A DNA stretch of 54,519 nt from Photobacterium carnosum (GTDB taxonomy: Bacteria; Pseudomonadota; Gammaproteobacteria; Enterobacterales; Vibrionaceae). The translations under genes were made by a program, and so were the position numbers. The stretch is taken from contig NZ_NPIB01000002.1 of NCBI RefSeq assembly GCF_002849605.1, positions 1 to 54,519 on the forward strand, given 5' to 3'. Under the pieces are notes generated by a model. The model was given only the letters and a program-made list of their open reading frames with translations, searched no databases and was not told the origin of the DNA. Shown piece by piece: positions 16,336 to 25,122 of the stretch (the first letter of the stretch is position 1; every line of letters begins with the position of its first letter).

Positions 16336-16357
16336 GGTTTTTTGTATGCGCTACCCC
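16336..16357 (-). promoter_or_regulatory. TAGCGCATA box upstream of the recT operon
   Basis: Read on the minus strand: GGGGTAGCGCATACAAAAAA. It lies about 45 bases before the RecT copy 3 start. One of six similar boxes in the window. Confidence 0.5.
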
Positions 16358-16425
16358 TTAAAAATTAAAGCTCAAATGATCACTGTGTGTAAGTGACAAT
16401 TTTTTTATCGTAGTTAAGTAACGAC

Positions 16426-16460
16426 AAGGCCGATTGGTAAATATTACCAATCGGCCTTTT
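16426..16460 (+). terminator. Perfect-stem terminator inside the divergent region
   Basis: AAGGCCGATTGGTAA (16426-16440) and TTACCAATCGGCCTT (16444-16458) form a 15-bp perfect stem with a 3-base loop and TTTT on the right. No annotated gene reads rightward into it, so it may end a small RNA, insulate the divergent operons, or act as a protein-binding palindrome. Confidence 0.7.
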
Positions 16461-16678
16461 ATATAGGATCAATTTCCCACGATTAAATCATTCCATTTAT
16501 AGCTATTGTTGGCCGAATTTACTATTTATCTATGTTCCTTTTTGGTGTGATTATTTATTTTTAACCATCATTGTGTTTTTTGTTAACAATAAATACAACT
16601 TACGTATATAAAAAACATTGTTATCAGTTATCGTAATGTAATGACAATAAAAATAAGTTCGGTATTTATGTAAAAAAT

Positions 16679-16699
16679 GGGGTAGCGCATATAAGAAAA
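16679..16699 (+). promoter_or_regulatory. TAGCGCATA box upstream of the LPP20 operon
   Basis: GGGGTAGCGCATATAAGAAA, about 110 bases before ATG 16809. It is the mirror copy of the box facing the recT operon. Confidence 0.5.
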
Positions 16700-16808
16700 T
16701 ATGAAATAATAGTCTCAACAACAACGCTTTGTGATTTAAACTAAGATAGTTGTTAATGTTTGTTAATTAATCAAATTAACAATGACCATAATAATTGGAG
16801 ATATAATA

Positions 16809-17462
16809 ATGAAATTACATACTTCTAAAAATGTTATTGCGGCAACAATGATTAGCCTTCTACTTGTAGGTTGCGCTTCTAATGGTGTTGATGATTACGT
16901 TAAAGCTCAAAAACAACAACATGAGCGTGCTGTCGAAGTTGAGCAACAACGTTTTGACGATATCCCTGATTGGTTTCTAAATGTGCCAGCTAATACAACT
17001 GATAGTATTTATGCGGTCGGCACTGCAAATACTAATAATTTGCAATACTCACTAAACCAAGCAAAGTTGAATGCTGAATTTGGTTTAGCAAAGGCTTTAA
17101 ACCAAGAAATTACAGGTCGTGAACGTCAATACATGCACCAAGGTACGGATGGTAATGTACAAATGGACGGTGATAACGTAATTACAAAATTTGTTGATCC
17201 GACAGATATTGTAGGTGTGCATACCGTAAAAAATAAAGTTCAATACTCCGACGGTAAATACATTGTATATACGTTATTGAATCTTGACGTAAATCAGCAG
17301 CGTCAAATGCTTAAATCAAAAGGCGTGGACTTAACAGCAATTAGTGCTTCTCATGCTTATCAAGATGTGAAGAAAGAAGCTGCACAACGTAAAGAGGCTA
17401 AAATTGAAGAGGCGAAATCTAAACAGGCAACGTTACGCCAGAATTTGGCGATGCAAGAGTAA
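16809..17462 (+). CDS. LPP20-family outer-membrane lipoprotein
   Basis: 217 aa from ATG 16809, chosen for TTGGAG eight bases upstream. A lipoprotein signal ends in LLLVGC with the lipidated Cys near residue 22. The core IPDWFLNVPANTTDSIYAVG, followed by A..NAEFGLAKALNQ, matches the LPP20 family (DUF4136/LPP20-like fold), surface or periplasmic lipoproteins of unclear role. A charged coiled tail rich in Lys, Glu and Ala ends the protein. First gene of a probable four-gene operon ending in HU. Confidence 0.75.
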   Translation: MKLHTSKNVIAATMISLLLVGCASNGVDDYVKAQKQQHERAVEVEQQRFDDIPDWFLNVPANTTDSIYAVGTANTNNLQYSLNQAKLNAEFGLAKALNQEITGRERQYMHQGTDGNVQMDGDNVITKFVDPTDIVGVHTVKNKVQYSDGKYIVYTLLNLDVNQQRQMLKSKGVDLTAISASHAYQDVKKEAAQRKEAKIEEAKSKQATLRQNLAMQE

Positions 17463-17513
17463 CAGGTTACAGAAGCGTAATGAGCTAAACAATACGGATA
17501 AAGGCAGCGAGTT

Positions 17514-18047
17514 ATGCTAGGTAGAAACCATATAATTTTTGGATGTACAGGGTGGCTTGTTGCATCCAAGTTGATTCCTAACTATGTCCCTGATATTCAG
17601 ACAACAACAGGTGCTTTTTCGTTTGCGTTCGTTGCTATCGGTTCTTTACTTCCTGATGTTGACTGCCCTAATTCAATAATAGGACGTAAGTTGCCAAGGG
17701 TATCGAAATTATTAGCATCAATGCAAGGCGATTTATCACACGGTCAGGCGTTTAGGCATAGTCGAGGGATCACACATACTGTATGGGTGTGGCTGGTGGC
17801 TTATATGTTGTTTTTAAATTTGAATTGTTCAATAGTGAGCGTGTCAATAATGGTGCTTGCCGTAACATTTGGAGCATGTTCACATTTACTAGGTGATGCG
17901 TTTACAACAAGTGGTGTTAGGCTTTTTTGGCCCATTCCGTTAAGGATAAGAACACCATTTTATTTTAACACTGGAACAATATCTGAGTATCTAATGACGT
18001 ATTCGCTGTCATTGCTCGGTGTATTATATTATTTGGGATTTATTTAG
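17514..18047 (+). CDS. YdjM-like inner-membrane metal-dependent hydrolase
   Basis: 177 aa. Motifs of the YdjM/DUF457 family are present in order: N-terminal H6, SLLPDVDCPNS, HSRGITHT and HLLGDAFTTSGV, interspersed with four or five membrane segments. In E. coli the YdjM gene is LexA-controlled; the enzyme's substrate is unknown, though a role at the membrane in lipid or envelope maintenance has been supposed. The stop overlaps the GTG start of the next gene by one base, indicating translational coupling. Confidence 0.8.
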   Translation: MLGRNHIIFGCTGWLVASKLIPNYVPDIQTTTGAFSFAFVAIGSLLPDVDCPNSIIGRKLPRVSKLLASMQGDLSHGQAFRHSRGITHTVWVWLVAYMLFLNLNCSIVSVSIMVLAVTFGACSHLLGDAFTTSGVRLFWPIPLRIRTPFYFNTGTISEYLMTYSLSLLGVLYYLGFI

Positions 18048-18604
18048 TGGAACTAGACTCTAACAATTTTACGGGCGTAATACCTTGTCTTATGTCGTCG
18101 TTTGAATACGATACTGACAGTATGTTGGTTAGTTGCCTACCAGTTGATATCGTTCACCTATTTAGCTCAGTAAGCAACGAGTTTTCAGATGATGGCGTGA
18201 AGTTTTTTTTTAATACTACCGATTCGCATTTAATGATAGATATTGGAGGCGTTGGAGTTACATTTTTGGTGGTTAGTATTGAAAATGAAAAGTGGACTAG
18301 AGCCGACCCGTCAACATCATTTATTATAAAGTCTAGGGTTAAATTAAATAAAGTAATTGCAAAATCAATGATAATTGTTGATAGTTCATTACCTTGTGAT
18401 TGTATACCATATTATTTAGCTAATGAGCTTAATAGAACCTTTGAGGGTTGTAGATTTTATGTCAGTGGTGATTATCTTGCCATTGAATGCGATTTATACA
18501 TTACACATGGTGTTATGGCATTAAATGTCATGGATGTTATTGTTTATTATATAAATGTAGTAAAAACACTTAATTCAGAACAGTCTAAGAGTATAAAAAA
18601 ATGA
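18047..18604 (+). CDS. YbjN-like protein (tentative)
   Basis: 185 aa starting at a GTG that overlaps the preceding stop codon. No membrane segment. The secondary-structure order (helix, strands [15 protein letters not shown], then [29 protein letters not shown]) resembles YbjN/type III chaperone-like folds, which act as regulators or protein chaperones. Similarity is by pattern only. Its stop overlaps the HU start by four bases (ATGA), so the two are co-translated. Confidence 0.4.
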   Translation: MELDSNNFTGVIPCLMSSFEYDTDSMLVSCLPVDIVHLFSSVSNEFSDDGVKFFFNTTDSHLMIDIGGVGVTFLVVSIENEKWTRADPSTSFIIKSRVKLNKVIAKSMIIVDSSLPCDCIPYYLANELNRTFEGCRFYVSGDYLAIECDLYITHGVMALNVMDVIVYYINVVKTLNSEQSKSIKK

Positions 18605-18879
18605 ACAAATTGGAATTGGTAGAAAAAATCGCACATGATGCAGATGTATCAAAGACTGCGGCATCACGAGTTTTGGATTGTTTTATTGAAACGGTAACCG
18701 AAACCTTAAAGAATGGTGATTCGGTTGCGCTTATTGGTTTTGGTACGTTTAAGGTTAATCATCGCGCTGCACGTGTAGGCCGTAACCCCAAAACAGGTGA
18801 GCCGCTTCAAATTTCTGAAGCGAACATTCCTGCATTTTCTGCTGGTAAAACATTAAAAGATCGCGTAAAGTCAGTTTAG
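18601..18879 (+). CDS. hup: HU-family DNA-binding protein
   Basis: 92 aa, full length for HU. It opens with [18 protein letters not shown] and has the dimer-core helices and the DNA-bending arm [14 protein letters not shown], then [16 protein letters not shown] bends and compacts DNA and aids recombination and replication. Here it closes the LPP20 operon and is followed by a terminator. It is one of three chromatin-type proteins in the window, with MatP and a truncated H-NS. Plasmid HU may serve to reduce interference with host chromatin. Confidence 0.95.
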   Translation: MNKLELVEKIAHDADVSKTAASRVLDCFIETVTETLKNGDSVALIGFGTFKVNHRAARVGRNPKTGEPLQISEANIPAFSAGKTLKDRVKSV

Positions 18880-18933
18880 TTTTGAATGTAACTGATTAAT
18901 TTTAGTTAATATTTGATGCTACCAAAGCCACGA

Positions 18934-18966
18934 AAATAGTCGAGCCAGTCTCGGCTATTTTTTTTG
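18934..18966 (+). terminator. Terminator after the HU gene
   Basis: AAATAGTCGAG and CTCGGCTATTT form an 11-bp stem with one G-U pair, a CCAGT loop and a run of T. Confidence 0.9.
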
Positions 18967-19186
18967 CGCTTAATAAATTAGCCTATAATTTTTGCGGTTA
19001 GGTTATGACGAAATATCACGAAGCCCTTGTTAATTACCAGTTCGGTAAATAATGAGGTTTTTTTATAAGTGTTATTTGCTGATTTGATGTTTTATTTATT
19101 ATCTTTTGATCTTACTACTGCGCTTTCAACGGATGCTGTATATAATGCCTTTTATTGAATTATCATTGATTTTTAGGCAGTGAATT

Positions 19187-21082
19187 ATGAAAATGAAAGT
19201 TTTATCACTTGCCGTTATCGCAGCACTATTAACGGGCTGTGGTGGTGGTGGTGATGAGGGTAAATCATCTAGTGGCAGTAATATCGTAAAACCAAAGCCT
19301 CAGATTGAATTGCCGTTGTTGAAAATGGCGAATTTAAAGGTATCAGAACCAAAAGAAGGGACATCAACTTTTAATTTTAAAATCTCTCTGACTAAACCCG
19401 CAATTAAAGACGTAACGTTTAAATATGAATCGTTTGATGTATCAGCTAGTCACCGTTTACTGGAAAATCAATATATAAATAAACACATTTCTGATATTAA
19501 TCGCAATGAAGAAAATCTTGATTATGTTCGAGTTGTGGGTTCTGGCACGATCAAAAAAGGCGAGCAGTTTTTTAGTATCCCATTTGTTGTAATGGCTGAT
19601 ACCGTTCACGAACGCCCTGAATCATTTGCCTTAAAAATCACTGAACTTTCTAATGCTAAATTCTATAAGGGTCATGATCAGGGCGAAGTTGTGATCGCTG
19701 ATGTCGATAAAGAACCGGTAATTTCTATTGGTGATACAAAGGACACCTTAATAGCTGAAGGTAATACAATTAACATCCCGGTATCTATGTCTTCTCCAAG
19801 TGCTCGTGGGGTTAAACTGTATTTTTCTTTGACTGGTGATGCGGCAATCCATAAGGACTATGAGATCTTAACATCGAGTCCAATAATCTTCGGTGATAAT
19901 GGTGATACATCTGCCCTTATTAAAATCCATGTGCTAAAGGATTTTACATTAGAAGATAAAGAATCATTAAAACTCGAACTGATCAGCGCAACTGAAGCAA
20001 CCATTAATCGTAAGGCTAATACGAAGAATATAACTATAGCTTCAGATAAAGCACTTAATGATACCGGCGTGACAACTTTTTTTGTTGAGCGCGGAGTTGA
20101 TGAACTGCCAAATTCTAATTATCAAGAATCGTATGGGCAATCATCGTATGGCTATAACGACGCTGATTTTGGGCGAGATGCAGAACAACCTAACAATCAG
20201 GATGGATGGGCAGGGTATCAACTCGACGCTATTGATAGTAGCGGTAACATTGCAGGCATGGATGAAGTGCCTCGTTGTGTTCGAGACAATGTAACGGGAC
20301 TTTTGTGGGAGCGGCTTGGTGAAACAACATTACTATCTAGTCATGTTGCAGGTATAGACGAAGCACTGAATGAACAGCGATACGGAAAAACTCCTGAAGA
20401 CAAAGAACAAGCGAGTCAAAAAGTTAATGCTGCAGATGAAAAGTTATTTAATGATGGCTTAAATTGGCAATCAAAGAGTTACCAATATTTATGGCATGAT
20501 GGGAATGCTAAAACTAATGGTGGAGAACCGGGAGAATTACTAAGTGTCGCAACTCTTAAAAAAGTAAACGGTTTTAAAGCCAATAATATGTGTACGTTCC
20601 CATCAAATATACATGAAAATAAACTTACTATCCCAACAGCCAATGTAACTGCGTGTACAGCACAGGCTAAGGCCGAGTATGCCACCCATTACAACCTCTG
20701 TGGTGCAAAGAGTTGGCGACTACCAACGATCAGTGAACTGATAAATCATCACAATTACAGCGCAGTAGTACCAACATCCATTCCTAATTATCCGATTAAT
20801 AAGAATGAGAGTAATAATGGCGTTGTCGATCATTTTGGCAATAATGTGCTTTTAGTTAATCCTGTTATTAAAGATGGAAATATTGAAAATCAGGATGTTA
20901 TTAATTTAGATCCGTCAGTAAGTAACAAGCAACGAGAGGCTCTTTATTTAAGTTCGTCAACGGTAGCGAATGCTCCAGGTTCAGTGTGGTGCATGGGCGC
21001 ATTAACTGGCGAAGTTAAGATGTGCAAGAAGAAAGAAGCTCATAGTGTTATTTTAGTTTCGGATGATATTACAAATGATTAG
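19187..21082 (+). CDS. Lipoprotein with Calx-beta-like region and DUF1566 (Lcl C-terminal) domain
   Basis: 631 aa. The lipoprotein signal ends in ALLTGC, followed by a Gly/Ser linker. Residues about 45-275 contain two beta-rich repeats resembling Calx-beta domains (acidic ends, VIADVDKEPV). The C-terminal half carries the DUF1566 motifs CVRDNVTGLLWE and SWRLPTISELINH, found in secreted or surface proteins including the Legionella Lcl adhesin. Likely outer-membrane or surface exposed; a role in attachment is possible. The next gene encodes a smaller DUF1566 protein and overlaps its 3' end. Confidence 0.75.
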   Translation: MKMKVLSLAVIAALLTGCGGGGDEGKSSSGSNIVKPKPQIELPLLKMANLKVSEPKEGTSTFNFKISLTKPAIKDVTFKYESFDVSASHRLLENQYINKHISDINRNEENLDYVRVVGSGTIKKGEQFFSIPFVVMADTVHERPESFALKITELSNAKFYKGHDQGEVVIADVDKEPVISIGDTKDTLIAEGNTINIPVSMSSPSARGVKLYFSLTGDAAIHKDYEILTSSPIIFGDNGDTSALIKIHVLKDFTLEDKESLKLELISATEATINRKANTKNITIASDKALNDTGVTTFFVERGVDELPNSNYQESYGQSSYGYNDADFGRDAEQPNNQDGWAGYQLDAIDSSGNIAGMDEVPRCVRDNVTGLLWERLGETTLLSSHVAGIDEALNEQRYGKTPEDKEQASQKVNAADEKLFNDGLNWQSKSYQYLWHDGNAKTNGGEPGELLSVATLKKVNGFKANNMCTFPSNIHENKLTIPTANVTACTAQAKAEYATHYNLCGAKSWRLPTISELINHHNYSAVVPTSIPNYPINKNESNNGVVDHFGNNVLLVNPVIKDGNIENQDVINLDPSVSNKQREALYLSSSTVANAPGSVWCMGALTGEVKMCKKKEAHSVILVSDDITND

Positions 21083-21689
21083 TGATCAGTTAAAACTTGC
21101 AATGATTATGGGAATGGTTGCGTTATCAGGCAATGCGTTTGCATTAGAATGTAATCCTAATTTAGTGGCATCGTATGGTGAGAGCCAATTCATCGATAAC
21201 TATGATGGTACAGTAGACGATGTGACGAATAAGTTGCGTTGGGCAAAGTGTGCCGTTGGGCAAAAGTATAACAAAGAATCAAATTCATGTTCTGGTGTGT
21301 CTGAGGCATTCCATACGCTAAAACAAGCTACGTCGGCAGCTATTAAATTTGGTATTACTTACCCCCAAGATGATTGCAGTAATATTGGTGATGTGTGTTG
21401 GCGAATTCCTAATATCAAGGAATTATCAACGCTTATCGAGCGTAAGTGTTACAGCCCTGCAGTTGGTGAAGTGTTTAAAGACACTCCATCGCTACCATTT
21501 ATGACTAATACCCCTGACGTGTCAGCCTATGACCAGAGCTTTGTTAATGATATCGCTTTTTTTACTGACAAAGATGGCAATAGCGAAGGTCGGTTAAGAA
21601 TTATTAATTTTACGGATGGATCTGAAGTATTAACTAATATCAATATGGAGCAAATTGCGCTTCGTATGGTTAAAAAGATCCCCGATTAA
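21075..21689 (+). CDS. Secreted DUF1566-domain protein
   Basis: 204 aa from ATG 21075 (ATG 21063 is an alternative). The signal peptide ends at GNAFA. Motifs NYDGTVDDVTNKLRWAKCAVGQ and CWRIPNIKELSTLIERKC define the DUF1566/Lcl C-terminal domain; six or more Cys suggest disulfides. The start overlaps the previous lipoprotein gene by eight bases, so the two are likely made together and may interact on the cell surface. Confidence 0.7.
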   Translation: MISDQLKLAMIMGMVALSGNAFALECNPNLVASYGESQFIDNYDGTVDDVTNKLRWAKCAVGQKYNKESNSCSGVSEAFHTLKQATSAAIKFGITYPQDDCSNIGDVCWRIPNIKELSTLIERKCYSPAVGEVFKDTPSLPFMTNTPDVSAYDQSFVNDIAFFTDKDGNSEGRLRIINFTDGSEVLTNINMEQIALRMVKKIPD

Positions 21690-21716
21690 AAGAATTGGTT
21701 GCAGCCAATAAAACAA

Positions 21717-21751
21717 AAAGCATTACCACTTACAATGGTAATGCTTTTTTT
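21717..21751 (+). terminator. Terminator between convergent genes
   Basis: AAAGCATTACCA and TGGTAATGCTTT form a 12-bp perfect stem, preceded by an A-run and followed by a T-run, so it can work in both directions. Confidence 0.9.
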
Positions 21752-21784
21752 ATGCACATTTTCTGTGGATAAGTATTGTATTAA

Positions 21785-22582
21785 TTAGAATCGCCACTCA
21801 TCCGTAATGGACTTACGATAAATGCGCGTTTCAGGTGGAATTGCGTTTTTATTAAGGACCATAGTAGTAGGAGAGTAGAACGATTGTATTTTTCCGTCAT
21901 TAAACAATGACACGGGCAAATTTGAAGAAAGAGTAAAGCCATTTAGAGTGATAATCGATGCTGGCGTAAAAGAAGCAATAGCCCCGTTAGGCCAAAAGAC
22001 TAAATCTCTTTTAATTGTAATCCCCATAGCTTGTGTTGGTCTTGATAATGACACTCCAATTTTTTGATTAACCCGATAGAAAACACTTCCTTCTGGTATT
22101 TGAATATCATGAAATAACAACGTACCAATAGTTTTATTACCTGAGTGTGGATGTGTTAGCGATTGGTGACACTCGGTGCTAATTTTGTGAGTATTTTTTT
22201 CTAAACAGAGCTTTACTGTAGGGAAATCTTGATTATGTAGAGCACAGTATAGTCTAATATCAGTTGCGCAGTGTTGGTATACGTGTGTTGATTCGTAGTA
22301 TGTAGGATCATTAATTTTTCGCATAGCATTTGACTTAATGACCGCTATTCGATTTTGGTCGAAAATGAGATTTTCAGGAGTAAGAGGATGTCCTTGATTT
22401 AACTTCTGCAATTGTTTTTGAGCGAGTTGACGTTGCTTTAGTGTGGCAATATCTGCATCAGAAGTTTGAATTGGTGATGAAAATTCATTTTGCCATGCAG
22501 CTATTTGTTCGTTATTAAATGAGGCGTAAGAGGGGATTGGTAAGGCTGTAATGGTCAGTAATAGTAGATGTAATGATTTCAA
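21785..22582 (-). CDS. Secreted protein with GLG1-like cysteine-rich repeat
   Basis: 265 aa from a TTG start preceded by AGGATA. Signal peptide of about 20 residues ending at SYA. Residues about 104-141 (C-DIRLYC, then V-LCLEKN, then STECHQSL) fit the Cys-rich GLG1-type repeat pattern known from Golgi protein 1 and some bacterial periplasmic proteins. The C-terminal part is beta-rich with repeating short strands. Likely periplasmic; role unknown. Confidence 0.6.
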   Translation of the reverse strand: MKSLHLLLLTITALPIPSYASFNNEQIAAWQNEFSSPIQTSDADIATLKQRQLAQKQLQKLNQGHPLTPENLIFDQNRIAVIKSNAMRKINDPTYYESTHVYQHCATDIRLYCALHNQDFPTVKLCLEKNTHKISTECHQSLTHPHSGNKTIGTLLFHDIQIPEGSVFYRVNQKIGVSLSRPTQAMGITIKRDLVFWPNGAIASFTPASIITLNGFTLSSNLPVSLFNDGKIQSFYSPTTMVLNKNAIPPETRIYRKSITDEWRF

Positions 22583-22595
22583 TTTTTATATCCTG

Positions 22596-22627
22596 AAAGG
22601 AATTGCACGAAATTGTACAATTCCTTT
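22596..22627 (-). terminator. Hairpin between the H-NS-like and GLG1-like genes
   Basis: AAAGGAATTG and CAATTCCTTT form a perfect 10-bp stem. A T-run exists only on the plus strand; on the minus strand the next bases are TTTC, so termination there would be weak, and the hairpin may instead shape the leader of the TTG-start gene. Confidence 0.5.
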
Positions 22628-22659
22628 TTATCATTAACATTAATGAAGATAATTATAGA

Positions 22660-22959
22660 TTATTTGTTTTTTTTACGTAATGGCTGAACTTCATCAATGA
22701 AATTAGTAAGATCGTTAACAGAAACACCTTCACTTTTAATTAATTCTAAAATATCTTTAAGTTTTTGATCTTTAGCATTCTTCTCTTTTTCAAGTATCGC
22801 TTCAGCTTTTTTTTGTTCTTCAAGAATTGTTGATAGGCCTTTTATTATCTTGGCTAATTCATCAGCGGAAGAACCAGCAAAAAACAGACGTAATGCGCGC
22901 ATTTTTGTTAGGGTTTCAGCGGTGATTTTAATAGGTAAATCATCTTTCTTATTTGTCAT
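22660..22959 (-). CDS. H-NS-like oligomerisation domain protein lacking the DNA-binding domain
   Basis: 99 aa. It aligns almost without gaps to residues 1-90 of E. coli H-NS: KMRALRLFF..SSADELAKII for the first dimer helix, a long Glu/Lys-rich coiled coil, then LKDILELIKSEGVSVNDL matching QYREMLIADGIDPNEL. It stops with a basic RKKNK where H-NS would begin its linker and TWTGQGRTP DNA-binding loop; no remnant of that domain follows. Such short forms (H-NST-type) can poison or modulate host H-NS filaments. The family call rests on helix pattern. Confidence 0.65.
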   Translation of the reverse strand: MTNKKDDLPIKITAETLTKMRALRLFFAGSSADELAKIIKGLSTILEEQKKAEAILEKEKNAKDQKLKDILELIKSEGVSVNDLTNFIDEVQPLRKKNK

Positions 22960-23077
22960 GAATTATTTGCCTTTATTTGTATTTGAACAGATTTAACAAC
23001 CAAAAACACAATTATCATTTTGGTTTAATTTGGTATATTAAATGGTAACCGTTTATCAAGCAATCTCAAATAAATGA

Positions 23078-23410
23078 TCATTTAAATCTTGTCATCTTAG
23101 AGCGAGAGTAATTATTTGAGATTATTTTTTTTGTTGGCGCGGGTTTTTCTTTTGGAATGATATCAGGTTGTTTTGTACTGTGAAGTTTCGGCATAGTGAT
23201 ATTTTGCGGTGTTTTATATGATGTTGTTACCCCATCATTTGTTGTGATTGATGCCGACGGTATTCTGCCAAACGTGTTTGCAAGTTTAACTATAAAATCA
23301 AACATTCCAGTTTCTTTTGCGACAATTGCAAAAGCTATTCTATCACGTTCAAACTGTTCAATTGCAGTAAGGGTATGATGTATGTTCTTATTTTTTGGCG
23401 GTTGGCTCAT
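23078..23410 (-). CDS. Hypothetical 110-aa protein
   Basis: Soluble N-terminal helical half and a Pro/Lys/Thr-rich C-terminal half that is likely disordered and basic. The start codon overlaps the stop of the lytic transglycosylase gene by four bases (ATGA), so it is the third gene of that operon. No family recognised. Confidence 0.55.
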   Translation of the reverse strand: MSQPPKNKNIHHTLTAIEQFERDRIAFAIVAKETGMFDFIVKLANTFGRIPSASITTNDGVTTSYKTPQNITMPKLHSTKQPDIIPKEKPAPTKKIISNNYSRSKMTRFK

Positions 23411-23889
23411 TTTAAATTGAATCCTGTGCCTGATTTTTTTGCCCTCTGATAGTATTTATGCATTAACGTTTGTAAATACTTCATTTTATGTGAGGGTGTT
23501 TTTGAATGGTAATGGCCAACAGCGTTAATTATCGATTCGCCTGTTTTTAGTTCTGAAATTCTTAGCTCAAGAATTCTAGCTGCTACATCAATATTTAGAC
23601 TGGTATTGTTGGCGAGTTTCATCCAATTAACGTCTTGGTACTCTTGCTTAAAGAAGACTTCATTAAATTGAATAGTATTAATCTGTGCAACACCAAGATC
23701 CCAACTTTGGCCGTTATTTTTTTTAACCATACCCTCATTGCCATGTTCAACATCAAGAATCGCAAGTAATAAATACTTGTCGATATGATGTTTTAAAGCA
23801 GCTGCATCAACGTACTTTTCTATTTGAACTTGAGATATTGGGTGCCCTGCAGTTTCATATTGTTGAGGTATATCGACGTAGTATGCCAT
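23407..23889 (-). CDS. Lytic transglycosylase (SLT-like)
   Basis: 160 aa. The catalytic Glu (E48) sits in LLAILDVEHGNEG, followed by GQSWDLGVAQIN, the transglycosylase motif that positions the sugar, and later NAVGHYHSKTP. It cleaves peptidoglycan. There is no obvious signal peptide, as in some conjugation-associated enzymes that are exported with their secretion machine. It overlaps the upstream membrane-protein gene by one base and the downstream gene by four, giving a compact operon. It may help assembly of an envelope-spanning complex not seen in this window. Confidence 0.8.
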   Translation of the reverse strand: MAYYVDIPQQYETAGHPISQVQIEKYVDAAALKHHIDKYLLLAILDVEHGNEGMVKKNNGQSWDLGVAQINTIQFNEVFFKQEYQDVNWMKLANNTSLNIDVAARILELRISELKTGESIINAVGHYHSKTPSHKMKYLQTLMHKYYQRAKKSGTGFNLK

Positions 23890-24284
23890 TAGCGATCTAT
23901 CTCTACGTATTTAACGCCGTGTACTCGGATAACGATAGAATAAATAAAGAATGGCATTGGACATAGAGCTATCCATGCAAGAAGGTTTGTTTGAATACTA
24001 GAAAGGATTGTTTCATTATCAAAGCCGTTGAGATTCGATGCGATAAAGCTGACTATATAAACCAATATGCAAACAACGGCCGTTTGACCAGTCGAAAAAC
24101 TACGACTACGTAGAATTCCAGAGAGTAGGATGCAATGTAGTCCTGCTATGGAAATATATAGAAAAGCAAATGGTGTATGTGTTATGGCAGCGATAATATA
24201 AGAAATTGCCAGTGCTATACTGGTTTCAATGCCAAAAATGACATTTCTTTTTTTTATTCCAGTGTTAGTTTCTTTTATTTCCAT
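23889..24284 (-). CDS. Small polytopic membrane protein
   Basis: 131 aa with four predicted membrane segments (about residues 14-32, 36-56, 66-86, 97-120). No family recognised. It is the first gene of the leftward operon with the lytic transglycosylase, overlapping it by one base, so a role in the same envelope process is likely from context only. It is divergent from the gene at 24348 with a 63-bp shared promoter region. Confidence 0.6.
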   Translation of the reverse strand: MEIKETNTGIKKRNVIFGIETSIALAISYIIAAITHTPFAFLYISIAGLHCILLSGILRSRSFSTGQTAVVCILVYIVSFIASNLNGFDNETILSSIQTNLLAWIALCPMPFFIYSIVIRVHGVKYVEIDR

Positions 24285-24347
24285 AACTTTTCTCCGGCAT
24301 TAATGTATTATTGTTCAAGTCTTACAATATTAACATTTAGCGTGAAA

Positions 24348-25070
24348 ATGATGAATGATAAAAACGAGAGAAAAACCCTCGCTAAGTTATTCATAGCTCA
24401 AGTATCAGCAGTAATAGAGCTTTTAAACCCACGAGGGCGTAAAAACGAAAATAAGAGAGTACGAATAAGCCTGCGTACTCATAAGGAAGTTAACTTAAAA
24501 CCAACTGCGAATAAAAACCTAGAGAAGAGAACTTTTGTAGGTGAGCTAAAGAATAAATTAAAGCGAGTTCATGTGGGTATATGGGTTACATTACTGTTTG
24601 GTCTTGTGACTATAATTCGTATGGATGATGTAGTTCATGTTTATCGATGGATCAAAGTACAATCATACGAGTTAATGGCTGGTGGACAGCCAACCATGTC
24701 AACCGACCCTATTGGAGTTTTTGACCGAACGTACATAGCATACAGTAGTAAATATAAAGATTTACCCAAAGAGGATTTGACCCCTTTGGTCTTTGATTCT
24801 ATTACTCGTTACAAACTTGATGCTCTACGCTTTACTGCGGCGTTTGGGTTTGAAGAAGGGACGTCGTATGCGGATAACTATTGTCGATTGAGCACTGAAG
24901 GGGGGTTGTTAAGATCTACTGGCGGGGTTGTTGATGATAATTATATTTTAGTTCTGACCTGTGATGGTCGAGATCCTAAGGTGTTGATAGGAGCTAAATT
25001 GATTGCTCTCCCTCCAGATATCAATCAAATACTAACACCTGCTGATTACTATCTGTATTACAAACAGTGA
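24348..25070 (+). CDS. Hypothetical single-TM protein
   Basis: 240 aa from ATG 24348 (ATG 24351 is also possible); an upstream in-frame extension would overlap the divergent gene and is rejected. A basic N-terminal 70 residues (Arg/Lys-rich), one membrane segment near residues 76-95, and a C-terminal domain with two Cys. There is no good SD, and the motif TACAATATTAAC sits 13-25 bases upstream, so the leader may be very short. Function unknown. Confidence 0.6.
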   Translation: MMNDKNERKTLAKLFIAQVSAVIELLNPRGRKNENKRVRISLRTHKEVNLKPTANKNLEKRTFVGELKNKLKRVHVGIWVTLLFGLVTIIRMDDVVHVYRWIKVQSYELMAGGQPTMSTDPIGVFDRTYIAYSSKYKDLPKEDLTPLVFDSITRYKLDALRFTAAFGFEEGTSYADNYCRLSTEGGLLRSTGGVVDDNYILVLTCDGRDPKVLIGAKLIALPPDINQILTPADYYLYYKQ

Positions 25071-25074
25071 TAAC

Positions 25075-25115
25075 AAAAACGCCAGAGAATTGAAATTCTA
25101 ATAACTGGCGTTTTT
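25075..25115 (+). terminator. Bidirectional terminator
   Basis: AAAAACGCCAG and CTGGCGTTTTT arms with an inner AGAATT/ATTCT helix, between two convergent genes. A- and T-runs flank it on both sides. Confidence 0.9.
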
Positions 25116-25122
25116 GTGTTAT

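Larger units (their letters stand above)
16297..16808. other. Divergent control region between the recT and LPP20 operons
   Basis: About 510 bp without genes. It holds a perfect 13-bp inverted repeat whose arms are 320 bp apart (16345-16357 and 16679-16691; GGGGTAGCGCATA toward each operon), a strong rightward terminator at 16426-16460, and ATCGTA-type motifs at 16407 and 16630. Promoters for both directions must lie here. Confidence 0.7.

Noticed and set aside
16297..16345. LexA/SOS box before the recT operon
   Set aside because: CTGTAAATATCTGTATCCAG has wrong spacing for CTGT-N8-ACAG.
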